Origin: Myripristis murdjan
Lineage: Eukaryota > Chordata > Actinopteri > Holocentriformes > Holocentridae
Assembly: GCF_902150065.1 (NCBI RefSeq)
Contig: NC_043990.1
Span: 20,935,699-20,999,698, forward strand
DNA: 64,000 nt
Direction: 5' to 3'
The position numbers and the translations under genes are program-made. How positions within the stretch are numbered: position 1 is the first letter of the stretch; each line of letters starts with the position of its first letter. Under the pieces are notes generated by a model. That model was not told the origin of the DNA. It saw only the letters and a program-made list of their open reading frames with translations, and searched no databases. This document shows positions 1 through 10,154 of this stretch, piece by piece.

Positions 1-3000
1 TGACATGTTCATCAAAAAGTAGAGTTGAAGTCAGTGTTTTCTGTAATATATTTAGAAAATTAATATGTAAATAACAATTTGTTTATTGAGTTATTCATTT
101 ATTAAAGAACCCAGACCCATCCAGACCCAATGTAAAAGCAAAAGCCTCATCAACATTTGCTGATAATTGAGGTGGGATTCACAGATTTAAAAATAAATAA
201 ATAAATAAAGTATGTAACATTCATAGACAAAGGCAACTTTCCCACCGTTTTCATGTCCAAGATGTGAGAGAGGGCCGATTTAACGCTGCATTTGGTCCAT
301 CCTTTGGTCCCTCCTGATGCAGTCAGAGGTAGATAATGTGTGAGCAACTGAAGGGCTCTGAGGAAAAGTGACTGAGCAGAACACAAAAACAAATTGGCAT
401 GCGTACAGTTACTGATTCCACCTCTCACATAAGCTGTCCACCAAATTACCATAACAGAAAAAGCAGTGCCCAATAGTGTGTGCTGGGGGAATTCAGACCC
501 ATCAGTCAAAATAATTACAATAAGATTTTTTTAATCATTCAGCAATGGTGGAGATATGAATTAAAATTACACAATTAGATATTATTTACTAGTATGGTTA
601 TGAGGCCCTAGGATTCCCCTCAAACTATGTCTGACAAAAATAAATGGCACAGGCCTAGCGTCAATCAAATAAAAACAATAGATTTACATCATTGTATCTA
701 GTATACATGGAAGATAACCTACCATTGCTGTCCTCACCAGCTGACAGGACATTGGGGTCATTTTCAAGTGTAGCCACTTTCAGGAGTTTCGGAACAATGT
801 GTCCTTCCCATTTCTGAAGGAAGAGGTCCTCTTTCCCCGGAAACATTTTTCCAAACTCTACATCAAATTGAAAAGTAGCAGATAACACAGCAATAATATC
901 AAAAGGTGAACCACACCCATTTTCAAAATTCATGTCACTCCTACGGTCAAAGACAATCCAATAATGTTAGTAAACATGAAAATCCCTCCCCTAAATTTAA
1001 AAAGCAAAGTGCTAAAACTCAAGTTTGTGATGTCATCTAATATAAACTCTGGAACTACTCCACAGACAATGAATAGGAAAAGATGTTATAGATGACCTTC
1101 AGGGACACTAATAATTTTCTGAGTATATGGGAACATTTTCTGTTTCAGAACTGAACACTAAAATAGAATAAAGCTCATTTTGGTATTAAGAAAGAAAAAC
1201 ATTCTGTGGGTCCACAAGATCAGTCTCCCATTCATTGTCTATGGAGCACCTTCAGACTTCATAATTGATGATATCAAAAGTTTGAGACTTTCTTTTCTGG
1301 TTTCTGGCATTGAGGGAGAGAGTAGCTTGTGTTCACAAATACTGATTACACTTTTCTAGGTCATGGAAATAAATATTGGAATTCTTTAATTTAGGTGGTG
1401 TTCCCCTTTCATATTAAAATGGAGTACCGCTAAATGCATCATTAAAGCATCAAAGTGTATTTATCTGTGTTTTTTCTAGACTCCAGATGTGCATCTACAC
1501 TACAATACGCTAAATACTTAGCAAATATGGCAGGTCTACAAAGCGAGGGTACTGCTGAAAAATCTCCTCTGCTGTTGGTCTCTTGCTTGTGATCCAGAAC
1601 CTTCGGTGGCTGAAGGTTTTCTCCATGCCCAATTTGATATATGCGAGGTTCTCAGGAGATGGTCTCTCCTGGTGGCTCTCTTTTGGTGGCCGTTATCCAC
1701 TCCTTAGTGGACTCGTCTTCCCTTTCCGCAATCACTTCCAGTGTTATAGCAACTCCAGAGGGATCACTGGACCTCCCGCGCTTGCATTAGCATTGCTGAT
1801 CATCATGAAGGGCTCTGCGTAGGTTCCTCAGTCTCAGATCAATGAATCCACAGTGGGACACAGGATCATAGAAGTGTTCCTGGACCAAATTTAAACAAAA
1901 GAAATTGTTTAATAAGGGATAATTCCACCATTTTTTATGTCTCGTGCTGTTCCACCTTAACACAATTCAGCCAAATTTCTCTGTCCACCCTGGAACGCAC
2001 TGTTACAGGCTCAAAGTCCTCCACCTGCCTTTCTGATTGTATTCCTACCTGGTTTTTAAAAGCTGTGCTTCCGACGGTTGGCCTGGATATTGTAAATATT
2101 ATTAATTGTTCTTTATCGTCTGGGATTTTTCCTTCTCATTTTAAACATGCTATTGTTTCTCCTCTTTTAAAGAAGCCTTCTCTCGACCCAGCTGTTTTTA
2201 GTAATTTTAGACCTATTTCTAAACTACCTTTTTTATCCAAGATTTTAGAAAAAACTGTGGCATCCCAGCTAATTTCTTTTATGAATGAAAATCAGGTTTT
2301 TGAAAAATTTCAATCAGGGTTCCGTAGGCTTCACAGCACAGAGACCGCTCTGGTCAAGGTTGCTAATGACCTCCTGCTGGCCGCTGACTCTGGTTTTTAT
2401 TCAGTTTTAATTCTCCTCAACCTCAGCGCCGCCTTTGACACGGTCGACCGCAGTGTCTTGATCAATCGTCTGAAGCACAGTGTCGGAGTCAGTGGTGTGG
2501 CACTAGACTGGTTTACTTCCTACTTGTCAAATAGGTCCTTCTCTGTCAGTCTCGGTGATGCCTCCTCTCCATGTGCTCCCCTCTCCTGTGGTGTTCCCCA
2601 GGGGTCCATCTTAGGTCCCCTCCTCTTCACCATCTATATGCTACCCCTGGGACACATCATGCGTAGGCACAATATCAATTTCCACTGCTATGCCGACGAT
2701 ACCCAGCTCTATGTACCCCTTAAACCTGATGCCTCATCCATTCTGTCCTGTTTAAGTGAAGTCAAAACCTGGATGTACAACAACCGCAACCTTGGTTTCC
2801 TATTCGACTCGAATCTATCCTGTGATGCTCAAGTAACCAAGGTTGTTCAAACATGCTTCGCCCCATTAAGACAGCTGTCGAAAATCCGTCCTTTCCTCTC
2901 CCCCGCACTTTTTGAGATTATCATTCACGCACTGATCTCTTCCAGACTTGACTATTGTAATGCGCTTTACTCTGGTATCAGCCAACATAACATTCATAGA

Positions 3001-5140
3001 TTACAGTTGATCCAGAATGCCGCCGCCAGACTCTTAACTCACACCAGGAGAAGTGACCATATTACACCTGTTCTAGCTGCCCTCCACTGGCTTCCTGTGA
3101 GTTTTAGAATTGATTTTAGGTGTTGTTACTTGTTTTTAAAGCCTTAAATGGCCTGGCTCCTCCTTATATCCAAGACTTGTTAACCCCTTATGAGCCTGGC
3201 CGTAGTCTGAGGTCCTCTGGCCGGGCCCTTCTGGAGGTCCCTTACTCTCGTTTGGTCTCGAGAGGTGACCGTGCCTTTGCTGTCCGGGGCCCCAGACTCT
3301 GGAACGCCCTGCCGGAGGGCCTCAGGCAGGCAAACTCTCTGTCATCTTTTAAATCCCTTCTTAAAACTCACTTTTACCATTTGGCCTTTTCTTAGTTGCT
3401 GGTTCTGTCTTTTATGGTCTTTTACTATTTTATGGGGACCCCTTCTGGTTTTATTGTAATTTCATTTTGTTTTATCCTCACTTCTATTTTTTTTATTTAT
3501 TTTTTTTTATTGTATTTTATTGTATTTTATTATTTTTTTTATGTTGTTGTTATTTTATTTTATTTTATTGTGAAGCACTTTGTAACTGTGTGTTTTGAAA
3601 AGTGCTATACAAATAAAGTTATTATTATTATTATTATTATTATATTCTTTGTTTAATATGAGCTTATTTCAGACAATATGGTTTCCAATACTGAATACAC
3701 AAATGAATAATTTGCTTGATAGTGACCATTTGACTGCTAATAAATTCTGTTTAAAATTATGTGGGAAAACATTGGTGCACAGATAATTACAACACTAACT
3801 CGGAATCTAATCCCAAAGTTACGTTTCATTTTCAAATGTAACAAATAAATATCAAGGGAAGAATAACATGGAGAAAACGCATCAGAAACAGTGGGGTTAC
3901 CGTCTAACACCAGGATATCTAATCTTAACAAATCTCTAACAGTGGCTTTATAACAAATCAGCCAATAAGCTGCAACAAATATTCCTATGCAAAATTGTAA
4001 TCTATTGAAAGACATCTGTTCACACTTACAAATCCTTCAATCTCTTCTTGGATCTTGATCTTTAGTGATGGGAAGCCTGTTAAAATGCTTTTAGCCAACA
4101 TCAGTTTGTCAGCATTTGAGGGGTAACTGAAAGCAAAATGGAGTATTGTGAGGCCAGAAAAAAATTTAAAAGGCTTGTAACCGAGAATACATGAAATTTG
4201 TGTAACAATGGCTTGATAGAAAAGCAACATAGTTATATTCATGATATCAAGCAAGGTTAAGAATTAACTCACAGTCCCCCTCGCTCCACCAGATCGCTGA
4301 CACCTGTCCTCACAAGAAGTTTTCTGGATGTGACAGAGAGAGATCCTGATTTTCCATATTCGGCTAGCACACTTGGGGCTTTGTTCTCAATAAGAACTGT
4401 CAGACTGGCTGCATCAAATCTGTGCGCACCATCAATTTGCCCTTGACCATTCTGGGAAAGCATATTACAAATAACATATTCCATCACGCGTGTCCCACTC
4501 CCCATACAAAATAAAATATTAGGTCACTACACATTTTACCATGGTATCAGCTTAATATCTGAAACCAATATTGTTCATACCTCCAGTTGACCACTTGGAA
4601 GAGCTGCACCGGCACTCAACTGATCAGACTTTAAAAGAAAATAATGTCACTACTAGAGCAAGAAAAATTCTAATTGAGAAGCTAATTTACAGTCACACAG
4701 TCAAAATGAGGCACAACAGATTCAATGTGTTTCCATGAGCCAAAAATATTCTACAGTTTAATGTCACTTTAGTATGAATTTATTTTATGCAATACCGTTT
4801 GGCACTAATATCAGCTAGTATCTATGCATCAAGTTAATCTGATTCTGATTAACAGTAACTGTTGAATCACTTTTTTGTCTTTGGAAACTGGAGCCACAAA
4901 CTGTACCTGATTTTGATTAGTCTCCACATGGCAGTTTTCAATCTGGGTCCTTCTGGCTGACAGGAAGATGTGAAATCTATCCAAGTCTTTAAGTTCCTCA
5001 TTGGTGTCAACATCAATATAGTCCATGAAATCAGTGTTATACTTTAATAACCTGTCAAGCACACAGCCAGTTTGCTGGGCGAGGCTTTCATGTATGAGAT
5101 CCTTAGCACTGTTAACATTGAGATTTTTTTTTTTTTTTAA
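1..5140 (-). pseudogene. SAMD3-like multigene-family copy, degraded, multi-exon
   Basis: Consecutive minus-strand exon-like blocks read like the teleost SAMD3-like (sterile alpha motif domain-containing 3-like) family, recognised from memory. Blocks: about 5122-4907; 4628-4581; 4451-4273 (carrying SRKLLVRTGVSDLVERGG); 4126-4030 (YPSNADKLMLAKSILTGFPS), ending GTAAGT; about 1879-1520 (EHFYDPVSHCGFIDLRLRN, then GMEKTFSHRRFWITSKRPT); 933-about 725 (MFPGKEDLFLQKWE); and about 372-245 (LLTHYLPLTASGG). The 4628, 4451 and 4126 blocks join with matching phases and GT-AG borders. The 1879-1520 block contains an in-frame TAA after residues HDDQQC and changes frame before SPENL, so this copy looks broken. 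The N-terminal SAM domain is not seen, and the C-terminal end may lie beyond the left edge. An L2 LINE sits in the intron between 1879 and 4030. The family assignment is fairly secure; the pseudogene status is inferred from the two lesions. Confidence 0.55.
1960..3645 (+). mobile_element. L2-clade non-LTR retrotransposon, 5'-truncated, inactive
   Basis: A reverse-transcriptase reading frame runs from about 1985 to 3130. It shows RT landmarks: NFRPISKLPFLSKILEK, FQSGFRRLHSTETAL, LSAAFDTVDRSVL, GVPQGSILGPLLF and the catalytic YADD in CYADDTQLYVPL. This motif set is typical of the L2 branch of CR1-like LINEs. After residues MYNNRN the sequence jumps to LGFLFDSNLS, so an internal piece is missing. 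At about 3120 the C-terminal part continues in another frame as LVFKALNGLAPPY, ending LKTHFYHLAFS at 3395. The 3' end is the usual L2 tail: a short AT-rich UTR, then GTGCTATACAAATAAAG and an (ATT)n run ending near 3645. The endonuclease is absent. It lies in an intron of the SAMD3-like copy, opposite in orientation. Confidence 0.85.
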
Positions 5141-5668
5141 CAAATCTCTTTCCCATCTTTAAAAGTGGTTGCAAGGACTTTGCGAGATTCTTGCATGTGT
5201 TCTGAAAAAAAGGAATACACAGCTACAATCAGATCATTTTAATGATCAACACATAGCCTACAGACATGCAAATCTATATCCACAATATTGTTACATATGT
5301 TTTTGTAATAGTACTCCAACTATAACTTGCTCATAATTCAAAAAAGGTATACAAAATAAAAATTTGATTAATTCACATAACACATTGATACAGTATCACT
5401 ACAAAAGTATTTGTAATGAAAATTACTTTCAAACCTCAAAAACACATTTTTCCAAATAAATGAAGAAAACTGCCTCCTGCTTTCTTCAGTCTTCTTGCTG
5501 AGTTGAGGATCTTACTTAGCATGTGCAGTGTGAGTGTCATCACTCTAGCTTGTTTCTGACTGGCTGAACCAGCTCTGTTGCAACCGTCCCCCTGTTGCAG
5601 CTGTCCCCGGTCTCCCCTACTTGTGTAATTTGTAATTTGTCTTGGTTAAAAAAAAAAATCCTATATAA

Positions 5669-5692
5669 AGGGTTAGGGTTAGGGTTAGGGTT
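5669..5692 (+). repeat. Interstitial telomeric repeat, four TTAGGG units
   Basis: Four perfect head-to-tail copies of the vertebrate telomere hexamer lie in AT-rich intergenic DNA. The tract is far too short to be a chromosome end, and unique sequence follows on both sides. Confidence 0.9.
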
Positions 5693-6017
5693 ATCATATA
5701 TAAAATGTTTATTAAAATTCATTCTTATGTTCATCCATTTTTAATTCATTGTATTAGATTAGATTACATTTTTTTTTTTTTAACAATTTTTAATTTTACT
5801 CAATGTATGTACAAACTTGCATGTGTGCTAACTTAACAATATTTCAGCATCAACCTTTAATGAACAGAGATGTGACAATATACCAAATGTGTGCACCAGC
5901 ACAGACTCTTTTGAGGTAGAACAACAAAATACAGACACCCCAACAGGAGTGATCTTCTAACATCAGACTTTAATAATCTACCCCACCTGCACAAAGTCTC
6001 TACTGCACTTTTTGGCT

Positions 6018-6278
6018 TCAATATCCCTCATCTGCATCTGAATCAGAATCAGATTCTGACACCGATTTTGTTCCCTGTCCCCTCCTGCTCTCCATGAAAT
6101 CAGGCTGCCTGGGTCTAATGCTGTCTTGGTGCCAAAGCTGGACGGCAGAGGTGGGGTCAAAGTCCTCAGTTGAGGGGATTGCCAGCTGAAACATCATGAG
6201 GTCAGAGAGGGTAGCTACAGCAAGGCGTGACCTCCAGTCATTTTTCCCAAGTTTCATCACATTAACCCTTTGATGCAT
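6018..6278 (-). pseudogene. hAT-transposase C-terminal fragment
   Basis: A short minus-strand frame reads KNDWRSRLAVATLSDLMMF, then STEDFDPTSAVQLWHQD, and ends in a serine/aspartate-rich tail (SVSESDSDSDADEGY) followed by a stop. The order W-R-S-R-L..L.DLM then FDP..A..LW is characteristic of the C-terminal dimerisation end of hAT-family transposases and of teleost hAT-derived (ZNF862/KIAA1586-like) genes. Nothing of the catalytic RNase-H fold or BED finger is visible upstream, so this is a fragment. It could instead be the last exon of a hAT-derived gene whose other exons lie outside recognisable sequence. The assignment rests on remembered family patterns. Confidence 0.5.
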
Positions 6279-6639
6279 GAATTATGAAAGCCTGTGTCAA
6301 GATTTTTTTCTTATGTGTTTTTACTCTTCTTAGTGTGGCAAGAGGTCTCTTCCCTCCCGGCCACTGTGTGGCACTGTGCCAGCCTTTCGATACCTTAATT
6401 ATCAGCGGAGCCTATATATGCCCATGCCTGGGTCTTCCTCTGTCCCCGACGCATCTTCCGGGGTAGCTGCAGCGTGTTGGGCAGCTTGGCTCTTTTGTTT
6501 GGTGTGGTGGCCGACGAAAGTCGTATTATCACCCAGGTAAGGCATCGTGCTGTTTTGTAATTGAATGCGCCGCTGGCGTTTCGGTGACAGTTTCCACCTG
6601 TTTGTAGTGTGGCTGACGACTGGTCCAGGAGCAGACCCA

Positions 6640-6790
6640 GCTGGCATTCAATCGACGTTCAACATTGAAATATAATTTAAAACATGTCAGTTGTTGTTTC
6701 AACATTGAAACAATGTTGAAATAATATGTAAAGCTAAATAATTGCGGAAACGTTGACAACCTATCAATAAATCAACATTGAAATTTTTAC
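6640..6790. repeat. Degenerate CAACATTGAAA-type repeat cluster
   Basis: The motif CAACATTGAAA and its inverse TTTCAATGTTG occur several times within 150 bp, for example near 6659, 6700, 6710 and 6774. Both orientations are present, giving imperfect palindromes. This resembles the internal repeats of some teleost non-autonomous DNA transposons, but I cannot name the family. Confidence 0.45.
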
Positions 6791-7119
6791 AAGATCTGTA
6801 TGTTGACACAACCTATTGTCCTCTTCCATGTTCTATTTTGATATTATCATTATGATGGTTCTTTTTATTTTACTAGCATTTTTTGTATTTTGTTCATAAT
6901 GTTCTTCAATTAAAAAATTAAAAAATATACATTTTATACATTAAAAATAGACACAGATGAGTTTGTGTCGTGCATGTGGTGTATTCGAATACAAAGATGT
7001 AATCTCGAGATCACATGAGACTTCATAAGCAGGAAGTATAGAAAATGATATGACAATAGGCATAAGGCAGAAGTCATAAATCTTATAAAGGATCAAATAC
7101 ACAAAATATGGCAAGAATA

Positions 7120-7330
7120 TTGGAATATTACTGATAAAGTGCAGGAGCCCAAGGGAGGAGATCCACTTAAAAATAGGCCACACAGGACTTGACCAGACTC
7201 TGCATATTATAGGAAAACACCCCACTGGACCCGACTGCAATACACCAGAAACTGTCAAACATTTACTAATAGGCTCCAATGAATATAAACAAGAAAGAAA
7301 GAGGAAAGTTAATGTCTCTGCTCAAGGAAG
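7120..7330 (+). mobile_element. LINE C-terminal fragment (RNase-H-type, Nimb/I-like)
   Basis: In one plus frame near 7172-7310 the sequence reads KIGHTGLDQTLHIIGKHPTG, then TPETVKHLLIGSNEYKQERK. The pattern IGHT.L...L.IIGKHPTG....C...E.V.H.L..C..Y..ER is the C-terminal segment of teleost non-LTR elements that carry an RNase H domain. The reading frame is interrupted upstream, so only a degraded tail remains. The clade name is an inference. Confidence 0.55.
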
Positions 7331-7749
7331 AAAATAGTGTTACATTGGAGAATCCACTATTTGAGAGTACTGGTTTAATACAGGCACTTTGATATAAGTA
7401 TTATGCTGATTTCTTGATTCATTCATTAATTCATTCAGTGTGTTATGTGTCATTAATAGTAGTAGGCCTCACAGTAAAACCCAACAGATGAAGTAAAAAT
7501 GGAAGTGAAGATGGAAAAGCATGAAGATGGACCCTGTGGACCTGCAACCACTAACAAACTGTTCAGCATGCACTTAATGTTACCAATACAAAACACAAAG
7601 GCAACAGCTATGCTCTGCCTTGTCATACATTGGAATGTAAGACACCTACTAAATCTCCCTGAGAACCAGCTGGAGATAATGAAAGCAGCCCTGGAATTAA
7701 TATCTGCAGCAGGATGTGATACCTAGACTGGCCTGTGAGAGGCAGCAAT

Positions 7750-8060
7750 GTACCGCAAGGCATATTGACTGCTAGAAAAGCTGGAAGTGGTAGCGCGTGT
7801 GGCTTTCCCGCATTCCGCCAAAAAGGAGAGGACGACCCATCGAGGAAAACGTGTGACCGCAACAGCAGTTTTGTAATTTTGGAGAAAGAAATCAGGTAAG
7901 TCAATATTTGAAGGCATAACAGCAAAACCCTTTACGTGATATGAACGCATGATGCTGATGGCTAACGGCAAGCAGCTAACGTAGCTAACGCTGGTACGTT
8001 AGCATACACTGGTTAGCTAGTTAAGGGCCAGCCAGCTTGTCTTTGTCCCAGACATAGGCG
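7750..8060 (+). other. CpG-richer segment with a splice-donor-like site; no gene recognised
   Basis: The stretch 7780-7900 is richer in CpG than its surroundings and ends in AATCAG|GTAAGTCA at about 7897, a strong donor. Around 7960-8020 there are repeated GCTAAC/GTTAGC words. It could be the 5' exon of a transcript or part of a transposon. No protein or downstream exon supports a gene. Confidence 0.25.
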
Positions 8061-8224
8061 CCGCTAGGGCATCGGGGATGGGGAAGCTTAAAAAAAAAAA
8101 AAAAAAATGTTACCCAGCAGCAGCAGACTGACGCTTATAATAATAAAGGCTTCATCTTGCTAACATGACCTTCCTCCTACTTGGCCCTCTCAGTGGAGAC
8201 ATGGAAGTTGAGAGGGCGAGCGAG

Positions 8225-8280
8225 AGGACGTTCCTGTAGTTGCTCCTTCCTGCAGTTGCTCCTTCCTGCAGTTGTTCCTG
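8225..8280. repeat. Short tandem repeat, GTTGCTCCTTCCTGCA unit
   Basis: About three imperfect copies of a 16-18-bp unit (GTTGCTCCTTCCTGCA) follow one another. It does not sit in a recognisable gene. Confidence 0.6.
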
Positions 8281-8341
8281 TAGATCGTGAGGCCCTACGC
8301 ATCTGCGTGTAGGGAGGGGCGGCGCTGTCCTCTGCTCCCCA

Positions 8342-8450
8342 CCTGTGGAAGCCACTTCTTGAACACCTGAGGACTGCTACAACACTTAGCTCACTTAAAT
8401 CCAGGCTTAAAACATTGTTTGCTGCAGCTTACCAGTAAAACACATACAGT
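8342..8450 (+). mobile_element. LINE 3' ORF end fragment (L2/CR1-like)
   Basis: A plus frame reads LWKPLLEHLRTATTLSSLKS and then RLKTLFAAAYQ before a stop. This matches the C-terminal signature L-W-N-x-L-P-E-x-L-R-x-A-x-S-L-x-x-F-K-x-x-L-K-T found at the end of CR1/L2-type LINE ORFs, also seen in the nearby L2 element (LWNALPEGLRQANSL). Only the last 35 or so codons are present. Confidence 0.6.
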
Positions 8451-8514
8451 TGAACCTTCTAATCGTTTTTTTTTTTGTTGTTTGTTTGTTTTATTTTTAC
8501 CTTTACCCAGCAAA

Positions 8515-8795
8515 CAGGCCTGCAATGGCCCTTTACAGGCCCACTTAGGGCAGCCTTAAGGGCCCCCAGTGGGCAGCCCACACAGGTCCCCTGAGAATTT
8601 GCTCATTGGCAAAACGTTGGCCCCTCAGTGCTGGTCCCGCATGGGCAGCCCTCATAAACCCCTAAGGAAGCCTGCACTGGCCCTGTATGGGCCCACTTAG
8701 GGCTGGCTATAGGGCGCACAGCAGGCAGCCTTGACTTAGCCTTCAGGAAGCCCTCACTGCCCTCACTAGGCCCACACTGATTTTGCAGTTAAATT
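8515..8795. repeat. Degenerate tandem repeat, about 149-bp unit
   Basis: The block around 8520-8563 (CCTGCAATGGCCCTTTACAG, then GCCCACTTAGGGC) recurs at 8669-8713 (CCTGCACTGGCCCTGTATGG, then GCCCACTTAGGGC). A third, shorter match lies near 8750 (CCCTCACTGCCCTCACTAGG). The spacing of the first two copies is about 149 bp. The unit is GC-rich and no long ORF runs through it. Confidence 0.6.
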
Positions 8796-9224
8796 AATCT
8801 ACAATAAATCAGTTCCACACATAAATGTATCTCAGCTACTAGTGTAATTTCCTTTGGGAGTTCCATACATCTAAAATGGATGTGGTCATTGATGTATGCA
8901 TTGTCAAAAATGTACAATAGTCAAAAGGATTCAAATCAATTCATTTATTAAATACAAACACATTACACTGAATGAAAAATGTTCTCCTCTGCACATTACA
9001 GCCTTATTCATTTAAGACATCATATGTAGAGACTTACATACTGTTGGTGACCCCCTAACTGAATTTGAATTCATTCAAATATGAATGATTCAAATTCAGT
9101 TACTAGTGGCACATTTTTCAGCCCATACTTCAAACAAAGAAAAAGCAAAAACTGCAAAAACTCTGACCTCTGATGCTGAAAATATATTCTTGTGTGCTGC
9201 TAACATGTCCATACTTCTATTGAG

Positions 9225-9410
9225 GTGATGTATTGATTGGCAAAGCTCACTCCTCCCCCAAGGTCTCTTGGGTAGTCAGCCGACGATGGTAGCGCTCCAT
9301 TCGTCCACCCGCTGTCTTTTGAATTCCGTAGCCACACCTTAATCTCATCCTCAACTTCAAAATCCTGAGGACGTGGCTGGAGGGAGCATTTTCTTACAGC
9401 CTCTGAAACA
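9225..9410 (-). pseudogene. Unrecognised exon-like minus frame
   Basis: A minus frame starting after a TTTCAG acceptor-like site near 9405 stays open for about 65 codons. It contains LQPRPQDFEVEDEIKVWLRN and then SKDSGWTNGALPSSADYPRD. The acidic-basic EVEDEIKVWLRN stretch is reminiscent of C-terminal tails of transposon-derived DUF4806-type fish proteins, but the match is weak. No companion exon is visible on either side. I do not assign a function. Confidence 0.25.
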
Positions 9411-10154
9411 TAAAAGTAAAGAGGCCTATATAAAATACTGTGTGTAGTAAGCGGTATCTATATGCTATATGCAGGGTTTCCTCCAGGTTAGGCTGTGTGG
9501 ATCCACAGAGATGGAGGCACAACACGCAAACACAAGGAAATTTTTTTGTATTTATGCTTGTGAGTGTCTGCGTGTGAGATAGGAGGACAGATAGTTAAAG
9601 AGAAAAAAAACCAAAATTAATTATTGGAATTCATTTTAGAGAGGAGTGGTGAGGTAAGTGATTGCAGATACATTGATAAGCCCATCATAGGTGTTTTACT
9701 GTATCAGCTGCACACGACTAAACTTTTGATTTATGTCACATTGTGCTATATTACAGTCTACAGGCTAAGCTCTCGTCCTCTAATATCAGACTACCACAAG
9801 CTACATGCATGAACTATTTGTGAAGTCATTACTATGTACAGCAGTCCATGAACATGTTTATCATGTTAACCGCTACGCTTTTGTTGCTGATATATAATGT
9901 TTATTGCAGTGTGTATCATGTTATTTTTCAAAGTACATGTATGTTTTTATGGGAATTTTGCTTGGCTGGGGCTGCCCCCCACTGACAGTTGACTGAAAAC
10001 TATTCATTCTTGACTGTAGTTGGCTAATTTTACCCTTGCTTTTTTCTATAGTCACTATTCTGATAAATACACTATCACTGTAGCAGGTAGTTACTCAAGA
10101 ATGACACAAGAGGGCGCACAAAGAAATTAAATCATTATTTATAATGCACAACCT

